64,000 nucleotides of DNA, from NCBI GenBank assembly GCA_035578155.1, contig JAPWDM010000050.1, forward strand, positions 558,001 through 622,000. Direction: 5' to 3'. Shown here in pieces: positions 34,802 to 45,984 of the stretch. The number at the start of each line of letters is the position of its first letter. Position 1 is the first letter of the stretch. The stretch comes from Brachynemurus nebulosus. Its lineage: Eukaryota; Arthropoda; Insecta; Neuroptera; Myrmeleontidae. Under the pieces are notes generated by a model, which made no database searches, had not been told where the DNA came from, and saw only the letters and a list, made by a program, of their open reading frames with translations. A program made the translations under genes and the position numbers.

Positions 34802-36164
34802 CTAAAATATTTTTTAATGAAAGATTTATAAACTATGTACTTTGTAATTGAAGAGGTGGATTCCAAAAAGCGCTAAGTCATTTTTTGTCTAATGTGAGAT
34901 TTTAGTTGATGCAGAATGTTCAAGTTCAGCTCTACACAATTTTCGTAGTGCCACCCTTCAAAATGAGCTTAGTCTACTGTAAAATGAATGATGAAAAATG
35001 GAATGTTTTCCAAAAAAGCGCTAAGTCAGTGACAGTTTTATTTCAAAACGCTCTAAGTCAAATTTAGTCGTAAACCATTGCATTTTTTTCCAATAATAGA
35101 TGGTATTTTTTTCTAAATTTGCTTGTAGACAGATTTTCTGTTATGTCAAACACATGAAATAGCTAATAATGCACTGTTTAAAATGTTTCTTGAATAAAAT
35201 ATATGTGTATTTAAACAAACTAGGTTTATTTTAACCAACTCAACCCAACTTTTTAAAGTTTTTTTTTTTTTTCAATATAATCTATTGAAAATTATATGTA
35301 TAAATAAGAACAAATAAATAACATCAATAATAATTATTATCTAAGAACTTGAAAATAATTTAAACAGATTACTACATTTGCCTACTTAGGGCCCGTCCAC
35401 ACGCTCAAGCTTTACCACCGACTTACCTGCGCAAACCAGGTTTGTGCAAGTAAGTCGCTACGTTTTTTCCCGTCCATACGTACATGTTTACTTGCACAAA
35501 CTGGTTTGCGCAAGTAAGTCGGTGGTAAAGCTTGTGTCGTGTGGACGGACCCTTAGATAGTTTTTTACATTTCCTGAAAAATTGCAAAAAGTGACTTAGC
35601 GCGTTTTGGAATCCACCTCTTCAATTATTAATTTTTGTAAAGGACTTGGATCTACGCTACTAACAAAAAATAGACACGCCACTTCTTTGAAATGAAAACA
35701 GATAGCCGTTTCAAAGTGTGGCAGAATTTCAGTTCTGTGGACAATACTACACTATTGCTTTGATTCAAGGAATGGTAACTGCATATGTATTGGTTACACG
35801 GATATTAAAAATAAAAATAACAACATGTTTTAAACAAGTCTTATACAAAAATGAAATAGTCAGGTCTACCTGACATGTAGAAAATGAAATATTGGTGATA
35901 GAAATTTGACTCAATGAAATTTTTTGTTCAAAATTTAATACTTAATAAGGTGCTTTGATTTATTTTATGGAAAAAAGATTTCTTCATAGTTTGCAGGAGT
36001 AAATAATGTAAAAAATCGTTTTTCCTGTGTTATTTAAATGGAAAAACTTTAGGCTAGTTGATGCACCTCTAAAAATTGGAATTTTAAGTTGCGCTTTGGT
36101 GAGTATGTTTGTTTAGACGTATCCTACGATATTTTGAGCGGAGAGCGATTTTTTTTAGCGCACC

Positions 36165-36237
<73 letters not shown>

Positions 36238-39200
36238 GTTTGTTTACTTTAAAAATATTTTATTTATTTTTATTAATTTATTTTATATTCTTATAATCAA
36301 TACATACGCAATTGCCTTTCCTTGGATCAAAGTATTAGTTTTTTACATAAAAAAAAAAAAATTTTGACTCAAGACAAATTTACAAGAGATTTTCAGATAA
36401 ATTTTTGATTCGAGACCCTATTTTTAATAATAAACATTTTACAATAACAAAGAAACTTGGGCCATCATAATACCCTTATTTCACTATAATTTTCGATTCA
36501 ACTGACTTCTTATTTTTGTTTATAAATTACAATAAGTTCCCAACTTTAGTATTCATATTTTGATCCGTTTAATGATAATATTGATAATCTACACAAAGGA
36601 ATTTTTTGCAACTTTCCACAAACAAGTGTGGCAAACTACCACACTTTCCACCATAACATAGCTTTTAATTAAAAAAGGAAAAATGGAAACGATAAATATT
36701 TTAATGGAATCAAATAAATCCCGTTTGTTGTCTAGTCTTGATTCTAACCCATTCTAGGTAGTTTCATTTTTTTATCACCAGATAGCGTAACTGCAACAAT
36801 AATAAATAAAACCACTACCATTAACAATATAAAAAAAATAAGACTAAATTACTTTCAGTAATTTACGAATAACACTTGTTCAATGTAATCGTGATTATAT
36901 CAAGAGTCCTGATTGACTAGTTAATACGCACTAAAGTTGAGGGCTTATGTATGTACATTTGAGGAGAAAACAAGAATATTAAAAATGGATTAAACAAACA
37001 TCTACTAACAATAGGGAATATGCATGATTTTTAAAAAATTATGAAACAATTTTTAAAATATTCGATAGATTAGGTCAAAACAGTATATTTGAGTAATGCA
37101 ACGATTCTATTGGTTAAGTGATGTAAAATTTGCCACGCCAAAAACTCTCGGTTCATCTTACTTTGATTTTTTGTTTACACTGTGAAATGGACTACAGTAA
37201 ATTATATTATTGGGAAACCAAATGAAGGTGTGGTTTAATGTTTAGCCTACTCGCAGTAACTTTTTTATTTGTCACCAGATGTCCCAGGGGCTCAAAGTTC
37301 CGAAATTTGCAAAAAAAAGTCAATTTTTCGAAGCTTGTAAAAACTAAAGCATACAAGTTTCGCAATGGGGAATTTAACTAATTTTGGGAAATTGTTTTAA
37401 AACACACATATATTATGTATTATACATGTATGTGTTTATAATTTTTAAAAATTTGAGGGACAGGTCTACCCACACTGTCAACTTTCCATTGCGTGTCCTT
37501 AAAGACTAGAGACTACTGTACATAAATAATTCTTTTTTCATTTCAGGCGACTCCTCCCCTGGACCCGCGATAGAGGCTTTGCCCCTTGCACCATACCGGG
37601 GGCTTCGCCTTCTGTACCTAAGGGTGGGGGCTCCACCCTTATCAAACAAATGATAACATCGTTTGTTCTCAAGATATGCGAGACAAAATATATTTTGGCA
37701 AAAAACTAATTTTTTCAAGTTTGGTTTTTTTTTTTTTAAAATTTTGTAATAAAATACTGGCATTTTTAACATCAAGGAAGGTTCTTAGGCCATTATATAA
37801 TAATGTTATGATAAAAAATCCATATAATCTATGTTATCTTAATAAAACTTGCTGAAAACTTTATCCGGTCTTCATTTTTTGATTACGCATCTAATGAAAT
37901 TAGTCCGAAGTTGATATCATCATTTGTTCTCGAGATATGCGAGACGAAAAAAAATTCACGAACTAACGAACGCACACACAGACATCACGCTAAAAACGAT
38001 GCATTCGGATTCTAGTGACTTTGAAACGTGGAGATATGTCAAAATTAGCGATTCATAAAATCGGACCCATTACAATAACCTCCTATGGGAAGTTAAAAAT
38101 AATGTCGAATATCGTTAGAAAAAATTATTTTAATATTTGTTCTAAAAATTTGGCTGAAACCGTTCAATAGCTGTCAGTTACGTCACATTCTCTAGATAGC
38201 AACAGGTGTTCTGTAACTAAGAAAAAAATGGTTTATTTTTTTATAACTAGGACAAATAATTGTTTTTTTTTTTTTTTTTTTTAAATTAATCCTTTTAAAC
38301 CAACCATATGGAAAAATTTTTTTGTGTCAAAATGCCGGACTTTTTACTGCCAGTGATAAGTACAATAGATAAGGTTATAAAAAAAGAAAAAGAAAAAAAA
38401 TCAAAGATCGCAACATCAAAAAAGTGAACAATAGGAATTTGCAAAATATAAATTATACTAAACTATGTTGATAAAATTGAATATTATTTAGAATTATACC
38501 GTATTTCGGAAAATCGGTCACAGATGGTGGCACTTGTACCAGTGAATATATACATATCATAGCATTTTGAGCCGCCATATTGCAGGACGAGTTAACTCGT
38601 CTTAATCATTTAAAGAGTTAATTTAATTTAGATTAATTTCCATATTTATGTTTGCTAACCGGAATTTAAAGTAGCGATCCTAGTGGCGATAGTGTTGAAA
38701 TATAAAAGAATGCAACATCACAGCCCGTTTCTGTTTGTAATTTATAGCTAAAAAATTACTTTTTAACTAATTTTTTTTTTTTTTTTAATTTAATAATGAT
38801 AGTTAAGATGAATTAGCATAATAAATTGCTGTCTTTTATTATCAATAAATTTGGGTTTTTCTAATTTGGGTTTGTCTAACGAAAATTTGTTGCCTAGCAA
38901 TTTAACGAGAAGAATAACAATATGTACGATATGTACCGTATGTACATACATGCGTATATGTATGGCTCGCTAGAAAAAACATAACGAACATAACATTTTT
39001 TCTTTTTTGTTTTCTTGTTTTGAGTTACAAACGCTAGTACGGCTAGTACTATAGCTAAACACGCTTCTTCCATAATATTAACAATTCCAAAATTTTATTA
39101 ATTTAAAAATTCCGAAAAATTAAACTTGACAGTTTGTTTTAAAATACTGAAGAAAATAATGATAGTGTACGGTGTCATAAAAATACTGAAGTAATAAAAA

Positions 39201-42200
39201 TAATGATTCATTATTTTTATCAGTAAGTACTGACAGTATTATTGATCGTGTACAGGCAGCCTAAGTTTTACGATTCTCAATAATCCTTTGAAACGAATAT
39301 TAATGCAATTTTAGTAAATATGACACAAATATGACATAAGCAGGTCAAATAACTATGTTAAAAAAATAAAATAAAATAAAAATCAATATGCATATTCCCA
39401 ATTGAACACAAGTGAAGCTAGTTATAGCAAACCGAAATTTTGACATGAATCAATATTTTATTGAAAATGTATGTAAATGGTTTTTGATTTTCTATAACGG
39501 CACTTCACATCAGTTACAAGAATAAATATTTTCTACGGATATACCTGTTAAGGTATATTATCCTATTATCCTTAAACGGAATTCAAAAGAATACTAACAT
39601 CTGTCGATTGAGATTGCGGTAAAACGGCCATTGTAACTGGTATTCCTTGATTTGACGTGAACACGTGACGTACAACAACCGGCGGTGACTGTTGTCGTTG
39701 CGTACTGGCGCGTACACTGTTCAAAACTTTATTTTGACCGGAAATCATAATCGGCGGTTTTACCGTCATGCCGGTCGCGACGTGATGTGATGTATTATAA
39801 ATTTTATTTGAATTTCTGGTCGATGACACAGCACTGTACTGCGTCGCTGATTTTTTCGTGGTGTTATTATTGCTTATCGAATTGTTTTGTTGAGCAGCGA
39901 GAAGAGAAGGAGGCGGCTTCAGTTGGCATCTAAGTTGGTCGCGATTTGGACTATTCTGTATAACCGCTTGACATATTTGATAACTGCGTTCTAGATTGAC
40001 GGCGCCCGGTGGTGGTTTATTGGACGCATTACGATTACGATTCGAATTGCCGCCTCCTGAACTGCTCTGTCCGGATTGTTTAGTTTTGGTTTTGTGTTGA
40101 GGCACTGCACGCATCGGTTGACTGGTGCTTAACGTGAGATATGGCACCGCTGCACTAGAACTCGCCACCATGCCCGTTCGCGTTATATTTGCTATATTGG
40201 TGGTGGGTATTTGTGCCATTTGTAAATTTGACGAGGTAGCTACTACTGACGGAAGACATACAATCGTAGTTGGGGGTATTACGGTGGTGACGGTGTTCTT
40301 GTTGACCGCTGATGTCGACGTTGACGATGTAATCGTGCTTGTGACCATACTATCCGAGCAAACCGTTTCCGGGGTCAGTGTTACTTCTAATTCTAATTTC
40401 ACTTGATTCGTGCACGGTTGAAAATCGACCAAATCATTTTTATTCTCCGATTTGTTGAATGTACGAGTATTTGTGGAATCGGAAGTGGTGGTATCAGATC
40501 CGTTTTGTAATGCGACCGTCATCACTTCTTGATCCATTTTAAACACGTACGTATTCAACAGGGACGTGCAATCTGAACCAACTTGAAACGAGCCTTCTTC
40601 TAAACGCACTTCTAATTCTTCTTGCATCGGTATCACTTTGACATCGTGCGTCGCCTCTTCATCATTTCTCGCTCCGATTGATACGGGTACATTTACAGAA
40701 TCTAGCTCATGGAGTGGAACATCTGCAAGAAGTTTTTCAGTGCTTGAATCCACTACGTCCCAACAGCAGTCTTCACCTGTAAATATAAAAATCAAGTTAA
40801 CATGTGCGAAAATTAATTTTAACGAGGTTTTGTCCACGATTTCATCCGCGTCAACTACACTGATAACACAGGTCTACAATGGTTTTCCCCTTTGAGAAAT
40901 GACAACTGATTTTGATAGATTTTAGAAATGACAGAGACAGACGTATGTATGTATGATGTATGTCTGCACCATTGGATCGTCATCCTTCTCCGGACCCCTA
41001 TTAGCAATATAGGATTATAGGAGTGTTAGATATATGGAGAGCGCAATGCGGACATACATATACTACGGAGAGGTCACTCTGCAAAAGTTCGGAGATGTTA
41101 ACTACGACCGAATAAACAGACAAACGAACAAACAGATCAAAATTAAAAAAAAAAAAAATTATTTTGGGTTTAATTTTTCAAAAATATCTTCAATACGTTC
41201 ATTGCCATCCGCTAAACAAGACGTGAAACATCAGCGCCACACTCCAGGAAGTGGAAATGCTACCATAAGTATTTGATAAATGTAAAAATTCGTTCTTATG
41301 TTCATAGATAGGTAGGTACGGGGAGTATTGCCTGATTACCCGATACCAGGGCTGGGAACTATTTAAAATGATTTCATTTTAAATATGTATTTAAAATACA
41401 AAATGACATTTTGCATTTTCTATTTTAAATAAGTTCGATCAAATCATTTTCCATTTTATATTTAAAATGGAAATTTGAACCCATTTTACATTTAAAATGA
41501 AAATGCCTGTATACTCAAATTTATGTGTATACAATATTAATTATAGAACTTGAATTGAACGACTTGAAGTCTAACAAGTTGTAAGTTAAATATAAGTTGA
41601 TTTAATTGACTCAAATTTTTTATAACTCGAGTTGCAATGTCACTTGAGTTAAATTTGTTACTAGAGTTGCAGTTCTCTTAAGTCAAACTTTTCTGACGCA
41701 AGTTGTGTACTACTATCTTTAAGACATGTCGATAAGAAATATTTTTGTATTTCAAGTAAATGATTTTTATAATTTTGTAGTCAAGGTTTGAATATGTCAA
41801 GGCCGAATTAAATTTTACAATATTTTTAAGTAACAATATTTGAAGAGTTAAGTTTCGTTTTCATATCATGAAAACTTTACAAAATTTTCTCAAAAGACTG
41901 CCTTTATTTCATTTCAGTACGTTTGATATTTTCTTAACTTTTTTTTTTTAATTAATATAAATGATAATAATAAATTTATAGAATAAATTTAAAGTAAAAA
42001 AATGCATTTTGCATTTTATAATCCATTTTAAATAACTATTTTCCATTTTCAATTTTAAATATGTTCAGCAAAACCATTTTCCATTTTGTATTTTAAATGC
42101 ATTTTTGGAAACCATTTTCCATTTTCTATTTTAAATAGTTTCTATGAACCATTTTTCTCAGCCCTACCCGATACAATGTAATCCCGACCGTATCGACCGC

Positions 42201-45200
42201 ACTGAATAAATGGTTTTTATGTGGACAGGTATGTGCGTAATACGTATCCATGTTGTCTACATCGATCTATACACGGATCCGTATATAACGTCTATAGCAA
42301 TGAACGTGTTAATGTAGACTAGAGATGTCGATTTTAAATCGATTAATCGAAGCTTAAAAAATCGATTCTTTTGTCGATTTTTTTCATTTGAATCGATTCA
42401 TGAATCGATTATTAAAAGTAAGAGATCGATAACCGATTTTTTCCAAAAATAACTTCATTTTAATAGTAATTCTACAAAGAAACATGTGTTAAAATGAAAC
42501 ACCAAAAACTCTATTGTTAATTGTCACTTTTTACTCGTTATATCAACGAATCCCTCCTATGGCTCTATATAAGTCAGACTATTAATACAAAAGGAAGGAA
42601 GAGACCACCTATCTGTGCAAACGACGATCCCTTTCCCAAAAAAGCGACTTATTTAGAAAACATTTTTTTGTCAATTTGTTTAAAATTTTTGAATAAACTT
42701 GGTTCAATTCGTGGTATTCGTCCTACATATTCAATTGCCTTAGTTTTTATAATTATAATTGAAAAGTTAACTCATTCATCGCCTTTACAAATATAATGTA
42801 AAGCATTTTTACACGATATTACCGATATTACCTATGTACTATCAAGTGTCTCTTAAACAAAAATTATCAGCTAATTTTATTAAACTTTTCAAAATTTCGA
42901 TTTTTTAGATCGATCTCACAGAATCGATTTTTTTTTAGCCGATTTTTTTTTTAATCGATTTTTTTGATTTCGATTTAAATCGATCTTTTTTTTGGAGAAT
43001 CGACATCACTAATGTAGACATAGATAGTCCCATTATAGTTTTACGATAAAAAAAAAAATACCTCTTGCAAAGGCAGCAGCAACTAAGGCGGCCTGCATTT
43101 CCTCCGCATCAGCCTCTAAATCGTCACAAGTTTTCGATGTATTTTGTGTTGAATTCTGTAAATTTGTTGAAGAGATTGCACCGGATTCTAACACGTAATT
43201 TTCCGCGTCGATGAATCGATCTTCATTTTCGTTTTCTTCATCGCCATGGTCGTCTGTTGTTAAGCTGACATTCGAACTGAATGTGACCAAATCGGATTCT
43301 TTCACTTCTGCTTCTAATTTTTCAAATGTTTGCTCGGCAAAATTTTCTACACAATCATTTTCTTTTTCAATTACCATTGACTCTTGTTGTAGTATGATGG
43401 AGCTTGGTAATTTTAAACTTTCAATCACATTATTTAATTGTTCATTTTCCTTAATTTGCTCTTTCAGTTCTATAGAATTTTCTGTGTTCATATTATTTGA
43501 TTCAATTATTTTCTCGTTTCTTGATTCAGAATCAGTTTCTAATTCGGATTCTGGTTCGGCTTCTGGTTCTGGCTCATGTTCCGGTTTCAGTTCCATTTCG
43601 TGTTCATTTTCATGTTCTTGTTCAGGTTCAGGTTCAAGTTCAGTTTGAGTATTGGGTACAGGTTCGAATTCTCGCTCTAATTCAGGTTCCGGCTCTAATC
43701 GTGTGCTAAAGGTTGGTAGTTCTTCGTACTTGAGCTGTGAACTTTCGTAATTGTAGCCATCGTATGTTGACTGAACCGGTGCACTATCTTTGCTATCATC
43801 TTGTTCATTCTTGACGTCTAATTGTTCGAAATTTTCGAGAATTTTCTCGGACGAATCTTCTTTTTGTTGAATGATTAAAGATTCGTTATCTTTGAGAATA
43901 TTATTGAATTCTTCAATATTAAATTCGTTCGACGTAGATTCCATGTCTTTCAGACAAGCGACAGAATCATCTTTTATTTCTAGATACGATTCATGACCAC
44001 CACCAGCTTCTTTGTCTGGTGTGATAGCGTTTTCTGATGGCGTGCTCGCGTCTGGAGAATCACATTTGATTGGAAAAAGTACGGGACTACACGAAAATGA
44101 TGGTTCGGGCGAATGTCTTTTAGAACTGCTCTCGAGATTTTGGTCGAATGGACTTTGTGAGCGTGATCGTTTCTCGGCAACGGTGACCGGCTGAGACACA
44201 ATTGGTACACATAACGTTTCGTCTGCGCCTTCAGTGTTATCAGTTTCCACTAGCGGATCAGTTATCTGGAGCGGGTCAACTTCATCCTTCTCAATTTCAA
44301 TATCCGACTCCCTCGAATCACTTGAATGTGCCTGTGATAAAACAATTTCCGGTCTTGGAATGTTTTCATTGTGAAACTTTGGCGATTTGGCCGGGTGTAG
44401 ATCCGGTGAATTTGTCGGCGATGGACACGATTCATCCGCCACGTTGTTCTCTTCACGATAACTGGTGATTGCCCTAGTAACAGCGCCGACCGTCCGTAGC
44501 CGTTGTCGTTTTAACGTTGACGACTGTTTCGGATGTTTACAAATGGACGTGGATGGCCGTAATTTGATGGTTGTTTTCAATGCGGGCCGTTGAGGACTAC
44601 TAGGAACTATAATTGGATCACAATTCGATTGACTCTTGTCACCCCATATCGGTTCAAAATGTTTCAACTTCCATGGGTCTAATTTACTTTTCTCCTTTTC
44701 CGCTTCCATTTTAAGTTTTTGCTGATTTTCGGGCGTAAATTCACCTTCTGCTAACCGTTCACGCCATTCAAGACAGGCGCGAGCAAAAAATTCATTATTT
44801 AATCCGGAAGTGGATAGTTTTGATATATGATCGGTGGGTTTCGGTCTATCTACACTAGGGAGGAGTTGAACTAATTTATGTTGATACAAAGTGGGTAAAG
44901 ATGCAAATGTGTGCTTATTAAGCAAAGCTCGAATATTTGTATTCACTAAAATTGAATCTGGAGTCTCTAAATCAATACATCCTTCTTTTGTCTGCTCCAA
45001 TTGAGCGGCCGTTGACAATTTCTTATTGGATCTTTTACGTGGCTTTATACTAAAACCGGGAATTGAAGCTAACACTTCTTTCATGGTGGATGCGGTGGAT
45101 ATCGGACATTGTTCCACTACTTGTTCGGGGGGTTTTGGTGGTAACGTTTTGACAATAATACGCGGTACAACATTATTATTACCACCGGATGCTATTGTTG

Positions 45201-45378
45201 TGTTTTTACGTCGCCGTTTTGCCTGTTGACGCAGAGCATGTTTAATAACTTTTTTGTTATACCGTTGAAGTGGTTCATTTGTTGAATTAAACGAGCACGA
45301 AGCCACACCATCCATAGTGATTTGCGAACATTTATTTATGTTTGAATGACGTTTATTACTGTCATTATTATTGCTCAT
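34280..45378 (-). CDS. Asx: Additional sex combs homologue (Asx/ASXL), PR-DUB subunit
   Basis: Asx is the nuclear Polycomb-group partner that activates the BAP1/Calypso deubiquitinase on ubiquitylated histone H2A. Three exons (45378-43062, 40776-39599, 34801-34280) join in phases 1 and 0 into about 1338 residues; Drosophila Asx and vertebrate ASXL1 are somewhat longer. The DEUBAD domain is at about 134-246, with [30 protein letters not shown], then [20 protein letters not shown] and [15 protein letters not shown] long, low-complexity, acidic region follows, including a Glu-Pro tract (about residues 570-635). Exon 2 is Ser/Thr/Asn-rich. Exon 3 ends with the atypical PHD finger (CACN...[12 protein letters not shown]...CVTC). 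The start at 45378 is the first ATG after an in-frame TAA 12 bases upstream. An upstream exon with a HARE-HTH domain is not visible. Confidence 0.95.
34850..35622. mobile_element. TIR element in Asx intron 2 (773 bp) with nested MITE
   Basis: The left end GAAGAGGTGGATTCCAAAA and right end TTTTGGAATCCACCTCTTC are perfect inverted repeats, and the match continues into GCGCTAAGTCA. AATT flanks both ends. A Harbinger-like MITE (35389-35552) is inserted inside. The superfamily is not assigned. Confidence 0.85.
35389..35552. mobile_element. Harbinger-like MITE, almost entirely palindromic (164 bp)
   Basis: TTA lies on both sides (35386-35388 and 35553-35555). The ends are GGGCCCGTCCACACG and CGTGTGGACGGACCC. 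The arms continue through AAGCTTTACCACCGACTTAC and TTGCGCAAACCAG for about 65 bp each. It is nested in the element at 34850. Confidence 0.87.
36169..36234. repeat. (TA)n microsatellite
   Basis: 66 bp of TA within Asx intron 2. Confidence 0.97.
36235..38285. other. Asx intron 2 with repeat fragments
   Basis: 37208-37290 matches the left end of the family F elements (TATTGGGAAACCAAATG, GTGGTTTAATG, CACCAGATG). Near 37655 and 37915 the word CATTTGTTCTCGAGATATGC, or a variant, is duplicated. TTTGGCAAAAAACTAATTTT links this stretch to the repeats at 5441 and 5956. No gene was seen. Confidence 0.6.
38290..38617 (-). mobile_element. TTAA-flanked MITE, family E, copy 2 (328 bp), in Asx intron 2
   Basis: Reverse-complement copy of 27112-27432, with TTAA at 38286-38289 and 38618-38621. 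GACGAGTTAACTCGTC and the GCCGCCATAT word are conserved. Confidence 0.87.
38622..39598. other. Asx intron 2, no recognised feature
   Basis: AT-rich intron sequence next to exon 2. No element ends or exon were seen. Confidence 0.5.
39599..40776 (-). CDS. Asx: Asx, coding exon 2
   Basis: The acceptor TTTACAG precedes 40776 and the donor GTTAGT follows 39599. The exon opens [17 protein letters not shown] and continues as a Ser/Thr/Asn-rich, presumably disordered, region. An [19 protein letters not shown] block and a basic [13 protein letters not shown] stretch are readable. The donor was chosen because it keeps phase 0 with exon 3. Confidence 0.92.
41347..42166 (+). mobile_element. hAT-type non-autonomous element, family A, copy 3 (820 bp), in Asx intron 1
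   Basis: It begins CAGGGCTGGGAACTATTT. The right end reads TTCTCAGCCCTA, with a changed last base. A perfect 8-bp duplication CCCGATAC lies at 41339-41346 and 42167-42174. Confidence 0.95.
42320..43011. mobile_element. hAT-type non-autonomous element, family G (692 bp), in Asx intron 1
   Basis: The ends TAGAGATGTCGATTTT and GAATCGACATCACTA are inverted repeats. A perfect 8-bp duplication ATGTAGAC lies at 42312-42319 and 43012-43019. Subterminal regions carry many ATCGATT words on both strands. It ends 50 bases from the exon 1 donor. Confidence 0.92.
43062..45378 (-). CDS. Asx: Asx, coding exon 1 (DEUBAD domain)
   Basis: 2317 bases, donor GTATTT after 43062, phase 1. It holds the N-terminal basic stretch ([13 protein letters not shown]), the DEUBAD domain and the acidic low-complexity tail. 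The Glu-Pro tract maps to about 43515-43700. A Ser-rich frame on the opposite strand here is only its shadow. Confidence 0.95.
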
Positions 45379-45920
45379 AACTATGTACACTTAATTAAAA
45401 TTAAATACCATACGAAAATTCTGGCATAATGTCAAAATGATCTGACCTCACCCCATCATTTAAATCATTAAATGGAAATATGTAAACACAAGACATCGTA
45501 CAATATACACAATATAATCAACTAATTCATTGTCTTTAACTGACGCCACATTTAAATTACACAAAACATTTACAAACAAAAGAGGCCATTTCGAGGGAGA
45601 ACAGCATCACTCACATCACTAATCATAAAAACGAATCTGACCACATCTGACAGAACCGTAATATAAAAGCATTCGGGGCATTCAGTGTATTATTAAGTAC
45701 ATTGCGCCATCTCTTCAATTTGAACTTCATCATCATCATTACATATACGTTTTAATTTTTTCAAATATTGATTTATTTAATCTTAACCACATCTTAACAT
45801 TTATATTTCTACTTAAATCTAATGAAAAAAGATGAATTTGTTTATTTCTATCTTCAATTTTTTCTTCTTTTTAACATATTATCATTGATTACATTTTAAT
45901 TTTGCAAGTATCATTTCAAA
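45379..45920. promoter_or_regulatory. Divergent intergenic region between Asx and the Ly6 gene
   Basis: The two start codons are 542 bases apart on opposite strands, so this segment should hold both 5' UTRs and promoters. It is less repetitive than most of the window. No TATA box can be assigned with confidence. Confidence 0.45.
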
Positions 45921-45984
45921 ATGAAATTAATAAACTTAATATGCCTAATAATGTTAATTTTATGTAGTTGTAAAATTAAATTTG
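45921..45984 (+). CDS. Ly6 protein, coding exon 1 (signal peptide)
   Basis: 21 codons plus one base, donor GTAAAA. It is too short for simple ORF detection and was found by its signal peptide and by phase match to exon 2. Confidence 0.82.

Noticed and set aside
37506..37775. 89-codon minus-strand frame with [19 protein letters not shown]
   Set aside because: Encoded by an interspersed repeat with GGGGGCTCCACCC-type words; typical repeat translation.
43211..43648. Ser/Phe-rich 145-codon plus-strand frame
   Set aside because: Antisense shadow of the Glu-rich part of Asx exon 1.
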